Shown here: positions 28,452 to 38,120 of the stretch, piece by piece
Layout: each line of letters starts with the position of its first letter
Numbering within the stretch: the stretch's first letter is position 1
From: Marinomonas shanghaiensis
Lineage (GTDB): Bacteria > Pseudomonadota > Gammaproteobacteria > Pseudomonadales > Marinomonadaceae
Length of the DNA: 64,000 nucleotides
NCBI RefSeq assembly: GCF_003259175.1
Contig: NZ_QGOK01000014.1
Span: forward strand, 1 to 64,000
Reading direction: 5' to 3'
Position numbers and translations under genes: made by a program
Notes under the pieces: model-generated
Seen by the model: the letters and a program-made list of their open reading frames with translations, nothing else
Told to the model about the DNA's origin: nothing
The model's database searches: none

Positions 28452-28483
28452 AAAAACGCCGTTACTCAAGTAACGGCGTTTTT
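28452..28483. terminator. Bidirectional terminator, Aer gene / hemY
   Basis: AAAAACGCCGTTAC-TCAA-GTAACGGCGTTTTT is a perfect 14-bp stem with A and T runs on both sides, between convergent genes. Confidence 0.9.
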
Positions 28484-28496
28484 ACAGGGAGTTAAA

Positions 28497-29726
28497 TTAC
28501 GGCAAGGGTAGGGGTTTTAATTGATTGCTGGCATAACGCAAGTTGATCATCATCAGTTCTTGGCTTGCTTTAGTGTCCCCCATGGCTTTTAGCAAGCGGC
28601 TTAATTCTGCAAGTGCTTCACTTTGTGTGTCCAGCGACAAGGCTTGTTCATAATAGTCTCTCGCTTTACCCCATAACATCATAGATTGGCTTAGACGGCC
28701 GCAGACAAGGTATAAGTTTGCGCTGGCCGGTTCTTTTTTCAACCAAATTTCACAGTTGCTTAACCGCTTTTTAACGTTATCTAGCTGGATATTGCCGTAT
28801 TCATAAATTAACGCTTCGGACCATTTATGATTTAAGCTATGGCGAATAAAGCTTTCGGCCTTTGTGTCATCGCCAAAGTGAATCAAGGTTTGAGCGTACA
28901 ATTGTCGCATTCTGTCATCCTGTGACAAGGTGTCTAGTTTGTTCCATAAACTTTCCACTTCCGCCACGAGATCTTTTTTGTTTTGTCCGAGTTTGTTGCG
29001 AAATTTGATTTTATCAAGCAAGGCTAAAAAAGCATTTCTTTCCAGTTCAAGCATATTGTCGTCATCAAAGATACCGTCTTTTTTGAGTGTAGGGGTAAGA
29101 GACAGTAAGGCATCCCAATCTTTAAGTTGTGTATAGACAGTGACAAGCATCTTTAAGACTTGCTTGTGCTTTGGTTTTAGCTTTTGCAAACGCAGAAGTG
29201 AGGCAAGTGCGCCTTCGTAGTGTTCCTGTTTGATTTGAATCTGACTTTGTGCAAAGCCGATAGCAAATTCCGCTTCGGGCGTTGATTTGTGTGCTAAGCG
29301 AAGCAGTGCTTTTGAGCGTTCGGGTTCGTCTTGCTCGCTGGCGGCATAGGCGGCACTGATATAATTTATTAGCGGATAAGGCACCTTTTCAGCGCTATTG
29401 GTCAGCAACTTTTCGGCCTTGTTCCAGTTTCCTCCTACCAGCTCTAGCATGCCGCGAATGGTATTACGAGACGCTCGTTTTTGCGCTAGATTCCCCGTGA
29501 CTTTGGCTAAAGAGTTACTGGGTCTTAGTAAAACAAATAAAATACGCTTTACCCAGCTCATAACAAAGAGAGTGATGATCATAGCGATGATCAAAACCCA
29601 CAAGCTGGTTTCAAGAGTGACACCATTATAAGCGATAAGGACATAACCACTGTCTTGACGCATGAGCAGACCTAAGACTCCGCCTACCGCCATCATGATA
29701 ACCAGCAAAAAGAGAAGTTTTCTCAT
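28497..29726 (-). CDS. hemY: Heme biosynthesis-associated protein HemY
   Basis: The 409-residue inner-membrane protein has two N-terminal helices (about 4-25 and 40-60) and a C-terminal TPR-like cytoplasmic or periplasmic domain. It is the proteobacterial HemY of the hemCDXY operon, not the Bacillus oxidase of the same name; its role in tetrapyrrole synthesis is accessory and poorly defined. It overlaps hemX by 4 bp, indicating translational coupling. Confidence 0.92.
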   Translation of the reverse strand: MRKLLFLLVIMMAVGGVLGLLMRQDSGYVLIAYNGVTLETSLWVLIIAMIITLFVMSWVKRILFVLLRPSNSLAKVTGNLAQKRASRNTIRGMLELVGGNWNKAEKLLTNSAEKVPYPLINYISAAYAASEQDEPERSKALLRLAHKSTPEAEFAIGFAQSQIQIKQEHYEGALASLLRLQKLKPKHKQVLKMLVTVYTQLKDWDALLSLTPTLKKDGIFDDDNMLELERNAFLALLDKIKFRNKLGQNKKDLVAEVESLWNKLDTLSQDDRMRQLYAQTLIHFGDDTKAESFIRHSLNHKWSEALIYEYGNIQLDNVKKRLSNCEIWLKKEPASANLYLVCGRLSQSMMLWGKARDYYEQALSLDTQSEALAELSRLLKAMGDTKASQELMMINLRYASNQLKPLPLP

Positions 29727-30976
29727 GATTTATCTCCAGGCTCTAGTGGCGTTATGGTGCGATCTTCCATGTCGACTTGAGACGATATGCTGTCTGTAAC
29801 CACGTCATCGTTTCCGCGTTGGCTCCATGTCTTCATTAACTCTTTCATGGCCACTAATGAATCTCTTGGCATGGGAAGCTCGGGCGCTGGGTTTAATTCT
29901 TGCAGTGTGGTTAGGCTGGCCAAAAATGAAACAACTTGGTTAGATTGAGTTTCAAAATGCTCTGTGGTGGCATTGGCGACACGCGATAAGGCCTGTTGAT
30001 AAATAACCGGCTTGCCCTTTATAAGCGCGACTTGGGCTATGTCCAATTGCAGCTGAATGCCTGTTACTAGTTGCTGATATTGTGCTGGTGGAAGAAGTGC
30101 GGTGATGGGTTTGTGATGGTAATTAATCACCACCAATGAACGAATAGACTGCCAAAAGCTCCCCAGTACCGAAGCGATTTTCCCTGTTGCTGTGTCGATA
30201 GTGGAATTTTCTGTGGTGACTTTTTCTGCGGCATTGGCTTGCCATTCTTTTGATGGTTCCCGTTGAGGCAAGGATTTAACATTGTCGTATAACGCATTAA
30301 GTTTGAGGTAAGCGCCTTCTAAATCAAATTGACTGAGAGACTTTAACGCTTGAATGTCTTTAGCAAGGGCTTTGCGGGTTGCAAAAACGATAGGGTCTTC
30401 TAGTGCATTAAGAATGTCGTCCGCGTTGCTAAGAAGCGTGACCGCACCACTGTTATCTGACTCAAGTAATAAACGTTGATTGGCCAGACGTATTAAGTAT
30501 TCTGCTTCTGCTAATTTCCAATCTTCCTTCGTGGTGTGACTAATTCGGTTGAGCTTAGTCTCAAGCGTGGTCAGTTTGTCGTCTTGTTGTATTTGTGCCG
30601 CAGAGAATTGCTCAGTTTGTTTTTGGAGAGTGTGTTCTGAACGAGAAATCTGCTCAATCAGCTGGTTCAGTTGCGCTTTATTAACGGTGTTTGTGTCGAT
30701 TTTGTTGTCGAGGTTGGTTTGTGCCTCGATCAGCATAGCGATCTCTTTTGGCAGTGTGCTTTGCGTGCTTTGATAATATAGCCATCCACTTGTTGCCAAA
30801 GCAATAAGTGAAATTCCGAGTGAAACGGAGGCAAACACGGCGTTATACGATAAAGGTTGCGCCTTTGTTTCAGCGATCGTTGTCGTGTCACTGGACGGAG
30901 AATCAGTTTCAGCCGGTGTCTGAATAGCTTCAATAGCGCCGTCTACCTGTTGATCTTGCTTGTTGTTTTCAGTCAT
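29723..30976 (-). CDS. hemX: HemX, putative uroporphyrinogen-associated membrane protein
   Basis: The 417-residue protein has an acidic N-terminal region, one membrane helix (about 46-68, VFASVSLGISLIALATSGWL), then a long helical, coiled-coil-rich periplasmic domain. It matches HemX, historically called a uroporphyrinogen-III methyltransferase but lacking the SUMT catalytic fold. It overlaps hemD by 8 bp and hemY by 4 bp. Confidence 0.92.
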   Translation of the reverse strand: MTENNKQDQQVDGAIEAIQTPAETDSPSSDTTTIAETKAQPLSYNAVFASVSLGISLIALATSGWLYYQSTQSTLPKEIAMLIEAQTNLDNKIDTNTVNKAQLNQLIEQISRSEHTLQKQTEQFSAAQIQQDDKLTTLETKLNRISHTTKEDWKLAEAEYLIRLANQRLLLESDNSGAVTLLSNADDILNALEDPIVFATRKALAKDIQALKSLSQFDLEGAYLKLNALYDNVKSLPQREPSKEWQANAAEKVTTENSTIDTATGKIASVLGSFWQSIRSLVVINYHHKPITALLPPAQYQQLVTGIQLQLDIAQVALIKGKPVIYQQALSRVANATTEHFETQSNQVVSFLASLTTLQELNPAPELPMPRDSLVAMKELMKTWSQRGNDDVVTDSISSQVDMEDRTITPLEPGDKS

Positions 30977-31733
30977 GCTGTTTTCCTATGTGAAATTCCG
31001 TCGCTTTGATCAAGCTATTATCGTCAGCGCCCTCTGCGCAAGAGGCATGTATCCACCCCATTTCTTTTGCTTGCTGATTGACTCTATCACTGGGGGTCAA
31101 TATAGGGAGCGTTTTCCACTCGGGCTTATGTTGTGTTGCGTACTCTGAAAGATGATGTAAGCCTTCTCCACTGGTTACCCATATTAAATGTATATCGGGT
31201 AACATGAAAAAAGTTTGAGCCGTGTAGTGCGGTTTTTTTCTTTCATACAGAGAAAGGTAACGGACTTTTGCTCCTCTTTCTTCCAGCTTATCGCCTAATT
31301 CTGGCCTACCACCTAGACCTCGAATAATTAATACTCTTTGATCTTTCATTTTGGCGGGTTTCAGCCATTCAAGTAGCGTTTCTGTTGTATGTCCAGGATT
31401 TGAAATCGCTGGAATGCCAGCGTCCAAAAGTGCTTGTGTTGTGCCTTTTCCGATACCAATCCAATGCACGCCGACAGGCAGCATGGGCCAACAGGCATCT
31501 AGCCAATCCGCCGCCAGTCGTGCTGCATTTTTACTGACAAAAATGACATATTGAAACGTATCAATATCAAAAACCTGTGACCGTATGGCGGCTTTTTGCT
31601 GCACGTCTTCTACGGGGACTATTTCCAGCATAGGTAAAGGAACCGCTGTCCAGCCATGGGCAAGAATACGTTCACAACTGAACGTATTTTCTGGTTCGGG
31701 TCGAGTGATAAGAATATGACAGTCTTGCACCAA
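30969..31733 (-). CDS. hemD: Uroporphyrinogen-III synthase
   Basis: The 254-residue enzyme cyclises hydroxymethylbilane with inversion of ring D. It has two alternating alpha/beta domains, with ITRPEPEN near the start and FVSKNAARLAADWL and GIGKGTTQALLDAG as typical blocks; sequence conservation in this family is low. It lies 17 bp downstream of hemC. Confidence 0.92.
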   Translation of the reverse strand: MVQDCHILITRPEPENTFSCERILAHGWTAVPLPMLEIVPVEDVQQKAAIRSQVFDIDTFQYVIFVSKNAARLAADWLDACWPMLPVGVHWIGIGKGTTQALLDAGIPAISNPGHTTETLLEWLKPAKMKDQRVLIIRGLGGRPELGDKLEERGAKVRYLSLYERKKPHYTAQTFFMLPDIHLIWVTSGEGLHHLSEYATQHKPEWKTLPILTPSDRVNQQAKEMGWIHASCAEGADDNSLIKATEFHIGKQHD

Positions 31734-31750
31734 TGTTTCGCCTATTTTAT

Positions 31751-32674
31751 CTATTTGTATAAGGCGTCAAGAATGACGTCAGCGCCACGAGCCAGTAAGT
31801 CGTCAGCTAATTGTACGCCAAGCGACTTGGCATCGTCTTTGTGACCACGTATTTCGCCTTCGATCATGGTTTTGCCGTCTGGGCTGCCCACCAATCCTCT
31901 TAGCCAAATCGTGTCGTCCTCTAAGATGGCAAAACACGCAATCGGCGCTTGGCAACCGCCGTTAAGACGCTCGTTTACGGCGCGCTCTGCGGTGACGCGA
32001 ATGGCCGTTTCTTCGTGTTGCAACGGGGCTAATAGCTGAATGGTTTGCACGTCATCGGAACGGCATTCAATGCCCATAGCGCCTTGGCCGCCAGCCGGGA
32101 GGCTGGTTTCTGCTGGAATTCTTTGTTTAATGCGGTCAAACATTTCAAGGCGAACCAAGCCGGCGGTTGCCAGAATAATGGCATCATACTCGCCATCATC
32201 CATTCTTCTTAGGCGTGTATTCACATTGCCACGCAGATCTTTGATAACGAGGTCTGGGCGATTCATGCGTAGCTGACAAGAGCGGCGTAAGCTGGATGTA
32301 CCAACAACCGCACCTTGTGGTAGTTCTTCTAGAGAGGTGACTTTATTCGATACAAAGGCATCGCTTGGGTCTTCGCGTTCGCAGATGACAGCTAAGCCTA
32401 GTCCTTCTGGAAAAGCCATTGGCACGTCTTTCATAGAGTGCACAGCAATGTCGGCGCGGCCATCCATTAGAGCGCTTTCGAGTTCTTTGACAAAGAGTCC
32501 TTTGCCACCAATTTTGGAAAGGGGAGAGTCTAAAATCTGATCGCCTTTTGTGGTCATGCCAAGCAATTCAACGATCATCTCTGGATAGAGGCTTTCTAGT
32601 TGCGCCTTGACGTTATTGGCTTGCCAAAGGGCCAGCTGGCTTTCTCGGGTTGCGATCACAATTTTATCTTTCAC
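31751..32674 (-). CDS. hemC: Hydroxymethylbilane synthase (porphobilinogen deaminase)
   Basis: The 307-residue enzyme polymerises four porphobilinogens. The dipyrromethane cofactor cysteine is C241 in [33 protein letters not shown] and [11 protein letters not shown] are diagnostic. It is first in hemCDXY and divergent from argH, an order shared with Pseudomonas. Confidence 0.97.
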   Translation of the reverse strand: MKDKIVIATRESQLALWQANNVKAQLESLYPEMIVELLGMTTKGDQILDSPLSKIGGKGLFVKELESALMDGRADIAVHSMKDVPMAFPEGLGLAVICEREDPSDAFVSNKVTSLEELPQGAVVGTSSLRRSCQLRMNRPDLVIKDLRGNVNTRLRRMDDGEYDAIILATAGLVRLEMFDRIKQRIPAETSLPAGGQGAMGIECRSDDVQTIQLLAPLQHEETAIRVTAERAVNERLNGGCQAPIACFAILEDDTIWLRGLVGSPDGKTMIEGEIRGHKDDAKSLGVQLADDLLARGADVILDALYK

Positions 32675-32830
32675 TGCATCTCCTCATGACGTGTCGATGG
32701 ATCAATATCTTACCATTGTTTGTGCTAATGATACTCGCTAAGGCGTACCTCGTCATCTTTCAATGCTTTATAAGTCGAGGCGCTTAATGTACTCTTGGCA
32801 ACTGTTTGAATTTGTGTGGGAACCAACCGA

Positions 32831-34231
32831 ATGACGGATACTAATAAAACCACGAACCAGCAATGGGGTGGTCGTTTTTCTGAGCCTGTTGATGCGTTTG
32901 TCGCGCGTTTTACTGCATCTGTTGAGTTTGATCAACGTATGGCGAAACAGGATATTCAAGGGTCAATTGCCCATGGCAAAATGCTCGCGAGCGTGGGTGT
33001 TTTGACAGAAGAAGAACGAGATCATATCATTCAGGGATTGACTGAAATCGAGGGTGAAATTGCCCGTGGCGAGTTTGAATGGTCGGTTGAGCTTGAAGAT
33101 GTTCACATGAATATTGAAGCGCGTTTGACTCAAAAAATTGGCATTACCGGTAAAAAACTGCATACGGGTCGTTCACGCAATGACCAAGTGGCGACGGATA
33201 TCCGTCTTTACATGCGTGACGAAGTGGATTTCTTACTAGAGGAAATCACTCGCCTGCAACAAGGGATTTTGAGTTTGGCAGAGAAAGAAGCCAATACCAT
33301 TATGCCGGGTTTTACGCATTTGCAAACGGCTCAGCCTGTGACCTTTGGTCACCATTTAATGGCTTGGTACGAGATGATGCAGCGCGATTATGAACGTTTA
33401 GTGGATTGTCGCAAACGCATTAATATTTTACCGCTTGGCGCCGCTGCGCTTGCTGGTACGACGTACCCAATTGACCGTCATATGACCGCCGAGTTGTTAG
33501 GCTTTGAACGCCCAACTTACAACTCGTTGGATTCAGTCAGCGACCGAGACTTTGCCATCGAATTCACCGCCACAGCTTCTATTATTATGATGCACATGTC
33601 CCGTTGGGCAGAAGAAATGGTGATGTGGGTGTCGGCTCAGTTTAACTTTATTTATCTGCCAGACCGTTTCTGCACCGGCTCTTCTATCATGCCGCAGAAG
33701 AAAAACCCTGATGTGCCTGAGTTAGTGCGCGGTAAAACGGGTCGAGTATACGGTCATCTGATGGGGTTGCTAACCCTGATGAAGTCACAGTGCTTGGCGT
33801 ACAACAAAGACAACCAAGAAGACAAAGAGCCGCTGTTTGACACAGTGGATACGTTGAAAGGTTCCTTGCGTGCCTTTGCCGACATGATTCCAGCCATTGA
33901 ATCCCGCAAAGAGCATATGTACGAAGCGGCGCGCCGTGGATTTTCGACAGCAACCGATTTGGCGGATTATCTCGTTCGTCATGGCGTTGCTTTCCGTGAT
34001 GCCCATGAAGTGGTCGGTAAAGCCGTCGGCTACGGTGTAAAAACCGGCAAAGACTTGTCTGAAATGACCCTAGAAGAACTGCAGTCTTTTGGCAGTATGA
34101 TCGAAGCTGATGTGTTTGATGTATTGACACTTGAAGGCTCGGTCGCCGCTCGTAATCACATTGGCGGAACCGCCCCTGTGCAAGTACTAAAAGCGGTTGA
34201 ACGTGCTAAAGCAGATCTTGCGACACGATAA
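32831..34231 (+). CDS. argH: Argininosuccinate lyase
   Basis: The 466-residue tetrameric enzyme splits argininosuccinate to arginine and fumarate. WGGRFSEP begins the conserved part, [12 protein letters not shown] follows, and the fumarase signature [12 protein letters not shown] (about 283-294) carries the catalytic serine. I start at ATG 32831; a GTG at 32816 would add five residues without better support. Confidence 0.97.
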   Translation: MTDTNKTTNQQWGGRFSEPVDAFVARFTASVEFDQRMAKQDIQGSIAHGKMLASVGVLTEEERDHIIQGLTEIEGEIARGEFEWSVELEDVHMNIEARLTQKIGITGKKLHTGRSRNDQVATDIRLYMRDEVDFLLEEITRLQQGILSLAEKEANTIMPGFTHLQTAQPVTFGHHLMAWYEMMQRDYERLVDCRKRINILPLGAAALAGTTYPIDRHMTAELLGFERPTYNSLDSVSDRDFAIEFTATASIIMMHMSRWAEEMVMWVSAQFNFIYLPDRFCTGSSIMPQKKNPDVPELVRGKTGRVYGHLMGLLTLMKSQCLAYNKDNQEDKEPLFDTVDTLKGSLRAFADMIPAIESRKEHMYEAARRGFSTATDLADYLVRHGVAFRDAHEVVGKAVGYGVKTGKDLSEMTLEELQSFGSMIEADVFDVLTLEGSVAARNHIGGTAPVQVLKAVERAKADLATR

Positions 34232-34281
34232 ATACGTCTCAGGTCGTGCCATAAGTCGTAAATGATGTAGACATATAAACG

Positions 34282-34315
34282 AAAAAAGCGAGCTTCGGTT
34301 CGCTTTTTTGTTTTT
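34282..34315 (+). terminator. Intrinsic terminator of argH
   Basis: AAAAAAGCGAGC-TTCG-GTTCGCTTTTTT forms a UUCG-capped stem with a T-rich tail. Confidence 0.85.
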
Positions 34316-34386
34316 GCGGGTTGGCCTTTAGGGTAACAACCTAAGGGAAACTAGTGCGATCTTAAGGCCTGAATAAAAAACAGAAT

Positions 34387-34416
34387 AAAAAAGGTGCGCA
34401 TTGGCACACCTTTTTT
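34387..34416 (-). terminator. Intrinsic terminator of the Cache chemoreceptor gene
   Basis: AAAAAAGGTG and CACCTTTTTT form a stem with an imperfectly paired inner part. It lies just downstream of the minus-strand receptor stop and has T-runs on both strands. Confidence 0.7.
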
Positions 34417-34447
34417 GACTCTGCTGTTGTAAAGGTAGCAGCAATGG

Positions 34448-36070
34448 CTAAGCAAAACGAAATTTCTTGATTTGATCGCTTAATGCATCCGTCATGTCAG
34501 TGATCATTTTACTGCTCTGTGAAACGTGACGAGAGTCTTCTAGCACTTTTTCTGAGACGGTTCGGATCCCCATTAAACTGTGGTTTATTTCTTCTGCCAC
34601 CGCGCCTTGTTGTTCTGCCGCTGAAGCAATTTGCATGCTACGGCCAGACACGTCATCAATTTGTTCTAAGATGGTTTTTAGATTTTCAACGGCCATGCCG
34701 AGACTGTGCGCCCCTTGGCTGGCTTGCTGAGTACTGGCAGACATGGAGGAGGAAGCCGCTTTCGATTGCTCTTGCAGTTTCTCAATGATGGCTCGTATTT
34801 CAACTGTTGATCCTTGAGTACGGCTAGCAAGAGTACGAACTTCATCCGCGACAACAGCAAAGCCGCGTCCAGTTTCGCCTGCGCGAGCCGCTTCAATGGC
34901 GGCGTTTAATGCTAATAAATTGGTTTGTTCTGAAATGGCGCCAATCACACCGAGTACAGAGTCAATGTCATTTGTTTGTGCGAGTAACTGGTTAATGACT
35001 TCGTTGGCACTGATCATTTTTTGCGTCAAATCTTGAATATTGTTGTTGGTTGTATTGATGTCATGATTGCTTTTTTGAGTTGTGTTATGCGCTGACTGAG
35101 ACAGGTCAGCCGTATCCTTAGCGTGTTGAGCCACTTGATTAATCGACTGAGACATTTCATTCATGGCAGAAGAAAGTTGCTCAACTTCGAGGAATTGTTG
35201 ATTCATGCCTTGTTGCGTGTGCATAGAGTTGCTGTGCATGGTTACACAAACCGTTTGCAGTTCTACAATGGCCTGGGCCACTCTTGTGAGTGTGGTGTTA
35301 AGCGATGCCGAGACGGTATTGGCGGCACTGGCCAGTAAACCAATTTCATCGCCACGATCCAAATTCAGTTGCTGGGTCATATCACCCTCTGCAATGTGCT
35401 GTAGATGAGTCGTCACCAGCTTTAGTGGGCGAGTAATATTTCTTACTGTTATCACACTCAATATTAAGGCAAGCAGAATTAAGCTTGATTCAATGACCGC
35501 AGATTGAGTAAAGGTTGACCAAAAATCCGCCTTTACATCGCTGTAAAAAACACCGCTACCAATCAACCAGCCCCAAGGTTGATAGCCTTTTACATAAGAG
35601 ACTTTCTCTTCCGGTGTCGTCACATTGGGGCCTAAATAAGCGTATTCAACATAGCCTTCATTTTGTTTCTTAACCACATCAACCATGGCTTGCCACTGAT
35701 GTTTACCATTAGGATCGGTCACATTCTTCATGTTCTTGCCGTTCAATTCAGGCTTTAAAGGGTGCATGACTAAATTTGTGTCCAGGTCATTTACCCAAAA
35801 ATAACCATCGTCACCAAAGCGCAAAGCGGACAAGGCCGCTAATGCTTGTTTTTTGGCTTCTTCTTCACCTAGGATCGGGGCTTGTGTTGCATAGTAGACG
35901 AGTAATGAATGGGCGTTACTTACCTGTTCTTTAACTTGTAGTTTTCGGTTGTCGAGTTGTTCCTTGTATAAACCGCTGTAAGCAATGCCTTCAAATATCA
36001 CCAGAAGGGCCACCAGTGTACTGATCAATATCCACAATTTCTGACTCACTTTAAGGTTGGTAAGGGGCAT
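34448..36070 (-). CDS. Methyl-accepting chemotaxis protein with single Cache domain (copy A)
   Basis: The 540-residue receptor has a membrane helix (about 11-32), a periplasmic sCache domain (about 38-185, with [12 protein letters not shown] and PWGWLIGSGVFY), a second helix (about 190-210), a HAMP domain, and the signalling domain with the hairpin [20 protein letters not shown]. There is no C-terminal CheR-docking pentapeptide. It is strikingly similar to the 540-residue receptor at 49334-50956, so the two are paralogues. sCache domains often bind small carboxylates, but the ligand here is unknown. Confidence 0.92.
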   Translation of the reverse strand: MPLTNLKVSQKLWILISTLVALLVIFEGIAYSGLYKEQLDNRKLQVKEQVSNAHSLLVYYATQAPILGEEEAKKQALAALSALRFGDDGYFWVNDLDTNLVMHPLKPELNGKNMKNVTDPNGKHQWQAMVDVVKKQNEGYVEYAYLGPNVTTPEEKVSYVKGYQPWGWLIGSGVFYSDVKADFWSTFTQSAVIESSLILLALILSVITVRNITRPLKLVTTHLQHIAEGDMTQQLNLDRGDEIGLLASAANTVSASLNTTLTRVAQAIVELQTVCVTMHSNSMHTQQGMNQQFLEVEQLSSAMNEMSQSINQVAQHAKDTADLSQSAHNTTQKSNHDINTTNNNIQDLTQKMISANEVINQLLAQTNDIDSVLGVIGAISEQTNLLALNAAIEAARAGETGRGFAVVADEVRTLASRTQGSTVEIRAIIEKLQEQSKAASSSMSASTQQASQGAHSLGMAVENLKTILEQIDDVSGRSMQIASAAEQQGAVAEEINHSLMGIRTVSEKVLEDSRHVSQSSKMITDMTDALSDQIKKFRFA

Positions 36071-36366
36071 ATTGTTTCATCCTAGTCATATGTTTTTGAA
36101 TTACATGGGTATTCAAGCAAGATATTAGCCAAGGTGTGTGACTGGCTGATGAAAAATACGTACTGAGTCGAATAGGTGATTTTTGTCTTGCTTGTTGCGG
36201 CACAGGTGATGCTTTTAAAGTAGGCGTTACGTCAGGAAGGAGAACTCTGATGACTTCTTTTGGTGCAACATGACATTTGTTGTTTTATGAGACATTATTG
36301 ACCTTAGTTAAGCTCATTAAACAGATGTCGACTTCTTCATTTTGATCTCTCAAAACGGACCCAACT
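36071..36366. other. Divergent intergenic region
   Basis: This is the region between the Cache receptor and the M20 gene. No RNA gene, clear promoter pair or repeat was recognised. Confidence 0.4.
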
Positions 36367-37533
36367 ATGCCATCTTTAGATTTAAACGAGTTAATTGTGT
36401 TACGTAAAACCCTTCATCAGCATCCTGAACTGTCTAATCAGGAGCAAGCCACGGCGGTTCGAATTCTGAATGAGTTTCAGGCTTTCTCGCCGGATGAGAT
36501 TATTACCGATCTCGGCGGGACGGGTCTGGCGTTTGTGTTTAATGGCGCAGATAGCGGACCAACTACCTTGATTCGCAGTGAGTTGGATGCCTTACCGATT
36601 GAAGAAACCAACAATTTTGACCATCGTTCACAGGTAAAAGGCGTGTCTCATAAATGCGGTCATGATGGGCACATGAGCATTGTCACCGCACTGGGGGCGG
36701 AATTGGCGAGAAATCGCCCACAGAAGGGTCGTGTTGTGCTGTGTTTTCAACCAGCAGAAGAAACCGGTATGGGAGCGATTCAAGTCGTAAAGGATGCGCG
36801 TTTTGTCGATCTTATGCCTGATTATGCTTTTGCATTGCACAATTACCCTAGTCTAGAACTAGGTAAAGTTGCGGTTCGAGCAGGCACGTTTAACTGTGCT
36901 TCGAGGGGCATGATTATCCGTTTAAAAGGCAAAACGTCCCATGCAGCGCATCCTGAAAATGGTGTTAGTCCAGCGAATGCCATGTGTAAGATCATCCAAG
37001 AATTAAACTCGTTACCAGCAAACATTCCACAACAAGCCGCACTAGGGCGAAACTGGGTAACCGTAATTCATGCTAAGCTGGGGGACATTGCCTTTGGAAC
37101 GTCTCCAGGTGACGCCGTGGTCATGGTGACGTTGCGCAGTGAAAGTAATGACGGGATGCACACTCTGGTTGAGGAAGCCGAGCGATTCTCTCAAACGGTG
37201 GCAAAAAGTGAAAACCTAAGCATTTCGTTTGAATACGATGATGTGTTTCAAGCCAGCGTGAACTCTCAGCTAGGTTGTGATTTGGTGGTCAGTGCCTGTG
37301 AAGCCACGCAAACACCTTTTGTCTTGCTTGATGAGCCAATGCGTTGGTCAGAAGACTTTGGTCAGTTTACTGCCACAGCCAAAGAAGGCGCGATGTTTGC
37401 TTTGGGTGCTGGGCAATCCAGTCCACAATTGCATAATCCTGATTATGACTTCCCTGATGCTTTGATTCCTATTGGGAACGATTTGTTTTTAGATATTATT
37501 CGAAAAATCAATGGCCTGGAGGTGTTAACATGA
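36367..37533 (+). CDS. M20D-family amidohydrolase
   Basis: The 388-residue metal-dependent hydrolase resembles IAA-amino acid/hippurate hydrolases and carboxypeptidase Ss1 (M20D). The N-terminal RKTLHQHPELS, metal cysteine-histidine motif HKCGHDGHM (about 97-105), catalytic PAEETGMGA and the final DYDFPDALIPIG are all characteristic. A separate lid/dimerisation domain lies at about 180-295. It removes an acyl group from an N-acyl amino acid or similar amide; substrate unknown. It overlaps the GNAT gene by 4 bp (ATGA), so the two are coupled. Confidence 0.9.
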   Translation: MPSLDLNELIVLRKTLHQHPELSNQEQATAVRILNEFQAFSPDEIITDLGGTGLAFVFNGADSGPTTLIRSELDALPIEETNNFDHRSQVKGVSHKCGHDGHMSIVTALGAELARNRPQKGRVVLCFQPAEETGMGAIQVVKDARFVDLMPDYAFALHNYPSLELGKVAVRAGTFNCASRGMIIRLKGKTSHAAHPENGVSPANAMCKIIQELNSLPANIPQQAALGRNWVTVIHAKLGDIAFGTSPGDAVVMVTLRSESNDGMHTLVEEAERFSQTVAKSENLSISFEYDDVFQASVNSQLGCDLVVSACEATQTPFVLLDEPMRWSEDFGQFTATAKEGAMFALGAGQSSPQLHNPDYDFPDALIPIGNDLFLDIIRKINGLEVLT

Positions 37534-38033
37534 TCCGTTATCGCACTGCGACTTTAGCTGATCTTGTTGATGTAAAAGCTTTGCTTTGGGATCAAGGTCC
37601 TAATCAATGGAACTACCTAACCGAAGAGGGTGTTGAGGCTGAGTTTGCTTTGGTTGAGCAAGGTTTGGCGATGGTCATGGTGGCTGTGGATAAAGAGCAG
37701 ATTATTGGTTTTGCAGTGCTGATGGATGGTGAGGTGGGCCTCGATACCCTTTCTCAGTATTGTACGTTAAGTGAGATTGGTTATATTGGTGACGTTGTGG
37801 TGTCTAGTGTGTATGCGGGCCAGGGGATTGCGACGAGACTACTGCAGCTTTGTATTGAAAAATCCAAGCAGAAGGGCGCTCATACAGTATGGATCGAGCG
37901 ACATGAAGAAAATTTAGCTTCTGCTGGCATGATGAGAAAAGCCGGTTTTCAAATTGTCGATACATTTTATGATCCAGACAAACGATCCGCAGGCTCAAGA
38001 AAGACCTCTATTCTTTGTTATACAATACCTTGA
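37530..38033 (+). CDS. GNAT-family N-acetyltransferase
   Basis: The 167-residue protein has a GNAT fold, with the acetyl-CoA loop region VVSSVYAGQGIATRLLQ (about 91-107) including the Q/R-x-x-G-x-G/A motif. It overlaps the M20 gene. Pairing an acetyltransferase with an amidohydrolase suggests reciprocal acylation/deacylation of a common amine, but this is inference. Confidence 0.85.
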   Translation: MIRYRTATLADLVDVKALLWDQGPNQWNYLTEEGVEAEFALVEQGLAMVMVAVDKEQIIGFAVLMDGEVGLDTLSQYCTLSEIGYIGDVVVSSVYAGQGIATRLLQLCIEKSKQKGAHTVWIERHEENLASAGMMRKAGFQIVDTFYDPDKRSAGSRKTSILCYTIP

Positions 38034-38120
38034 TGTTGCCCTAGCCCGTTTTACTTGAGCCTTATTGTCAGGTTGAGAGATCCGCAGATAGGAATATTTC
38101 TGAACTATTACGCAATACGC

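Noticed and set aside
33687..34130. 147-codon open frame antisense to argH
   Set aside because: Lies wholly opposite a conserved enzyme with unbroken motifs; composition is that of a mirror frame.
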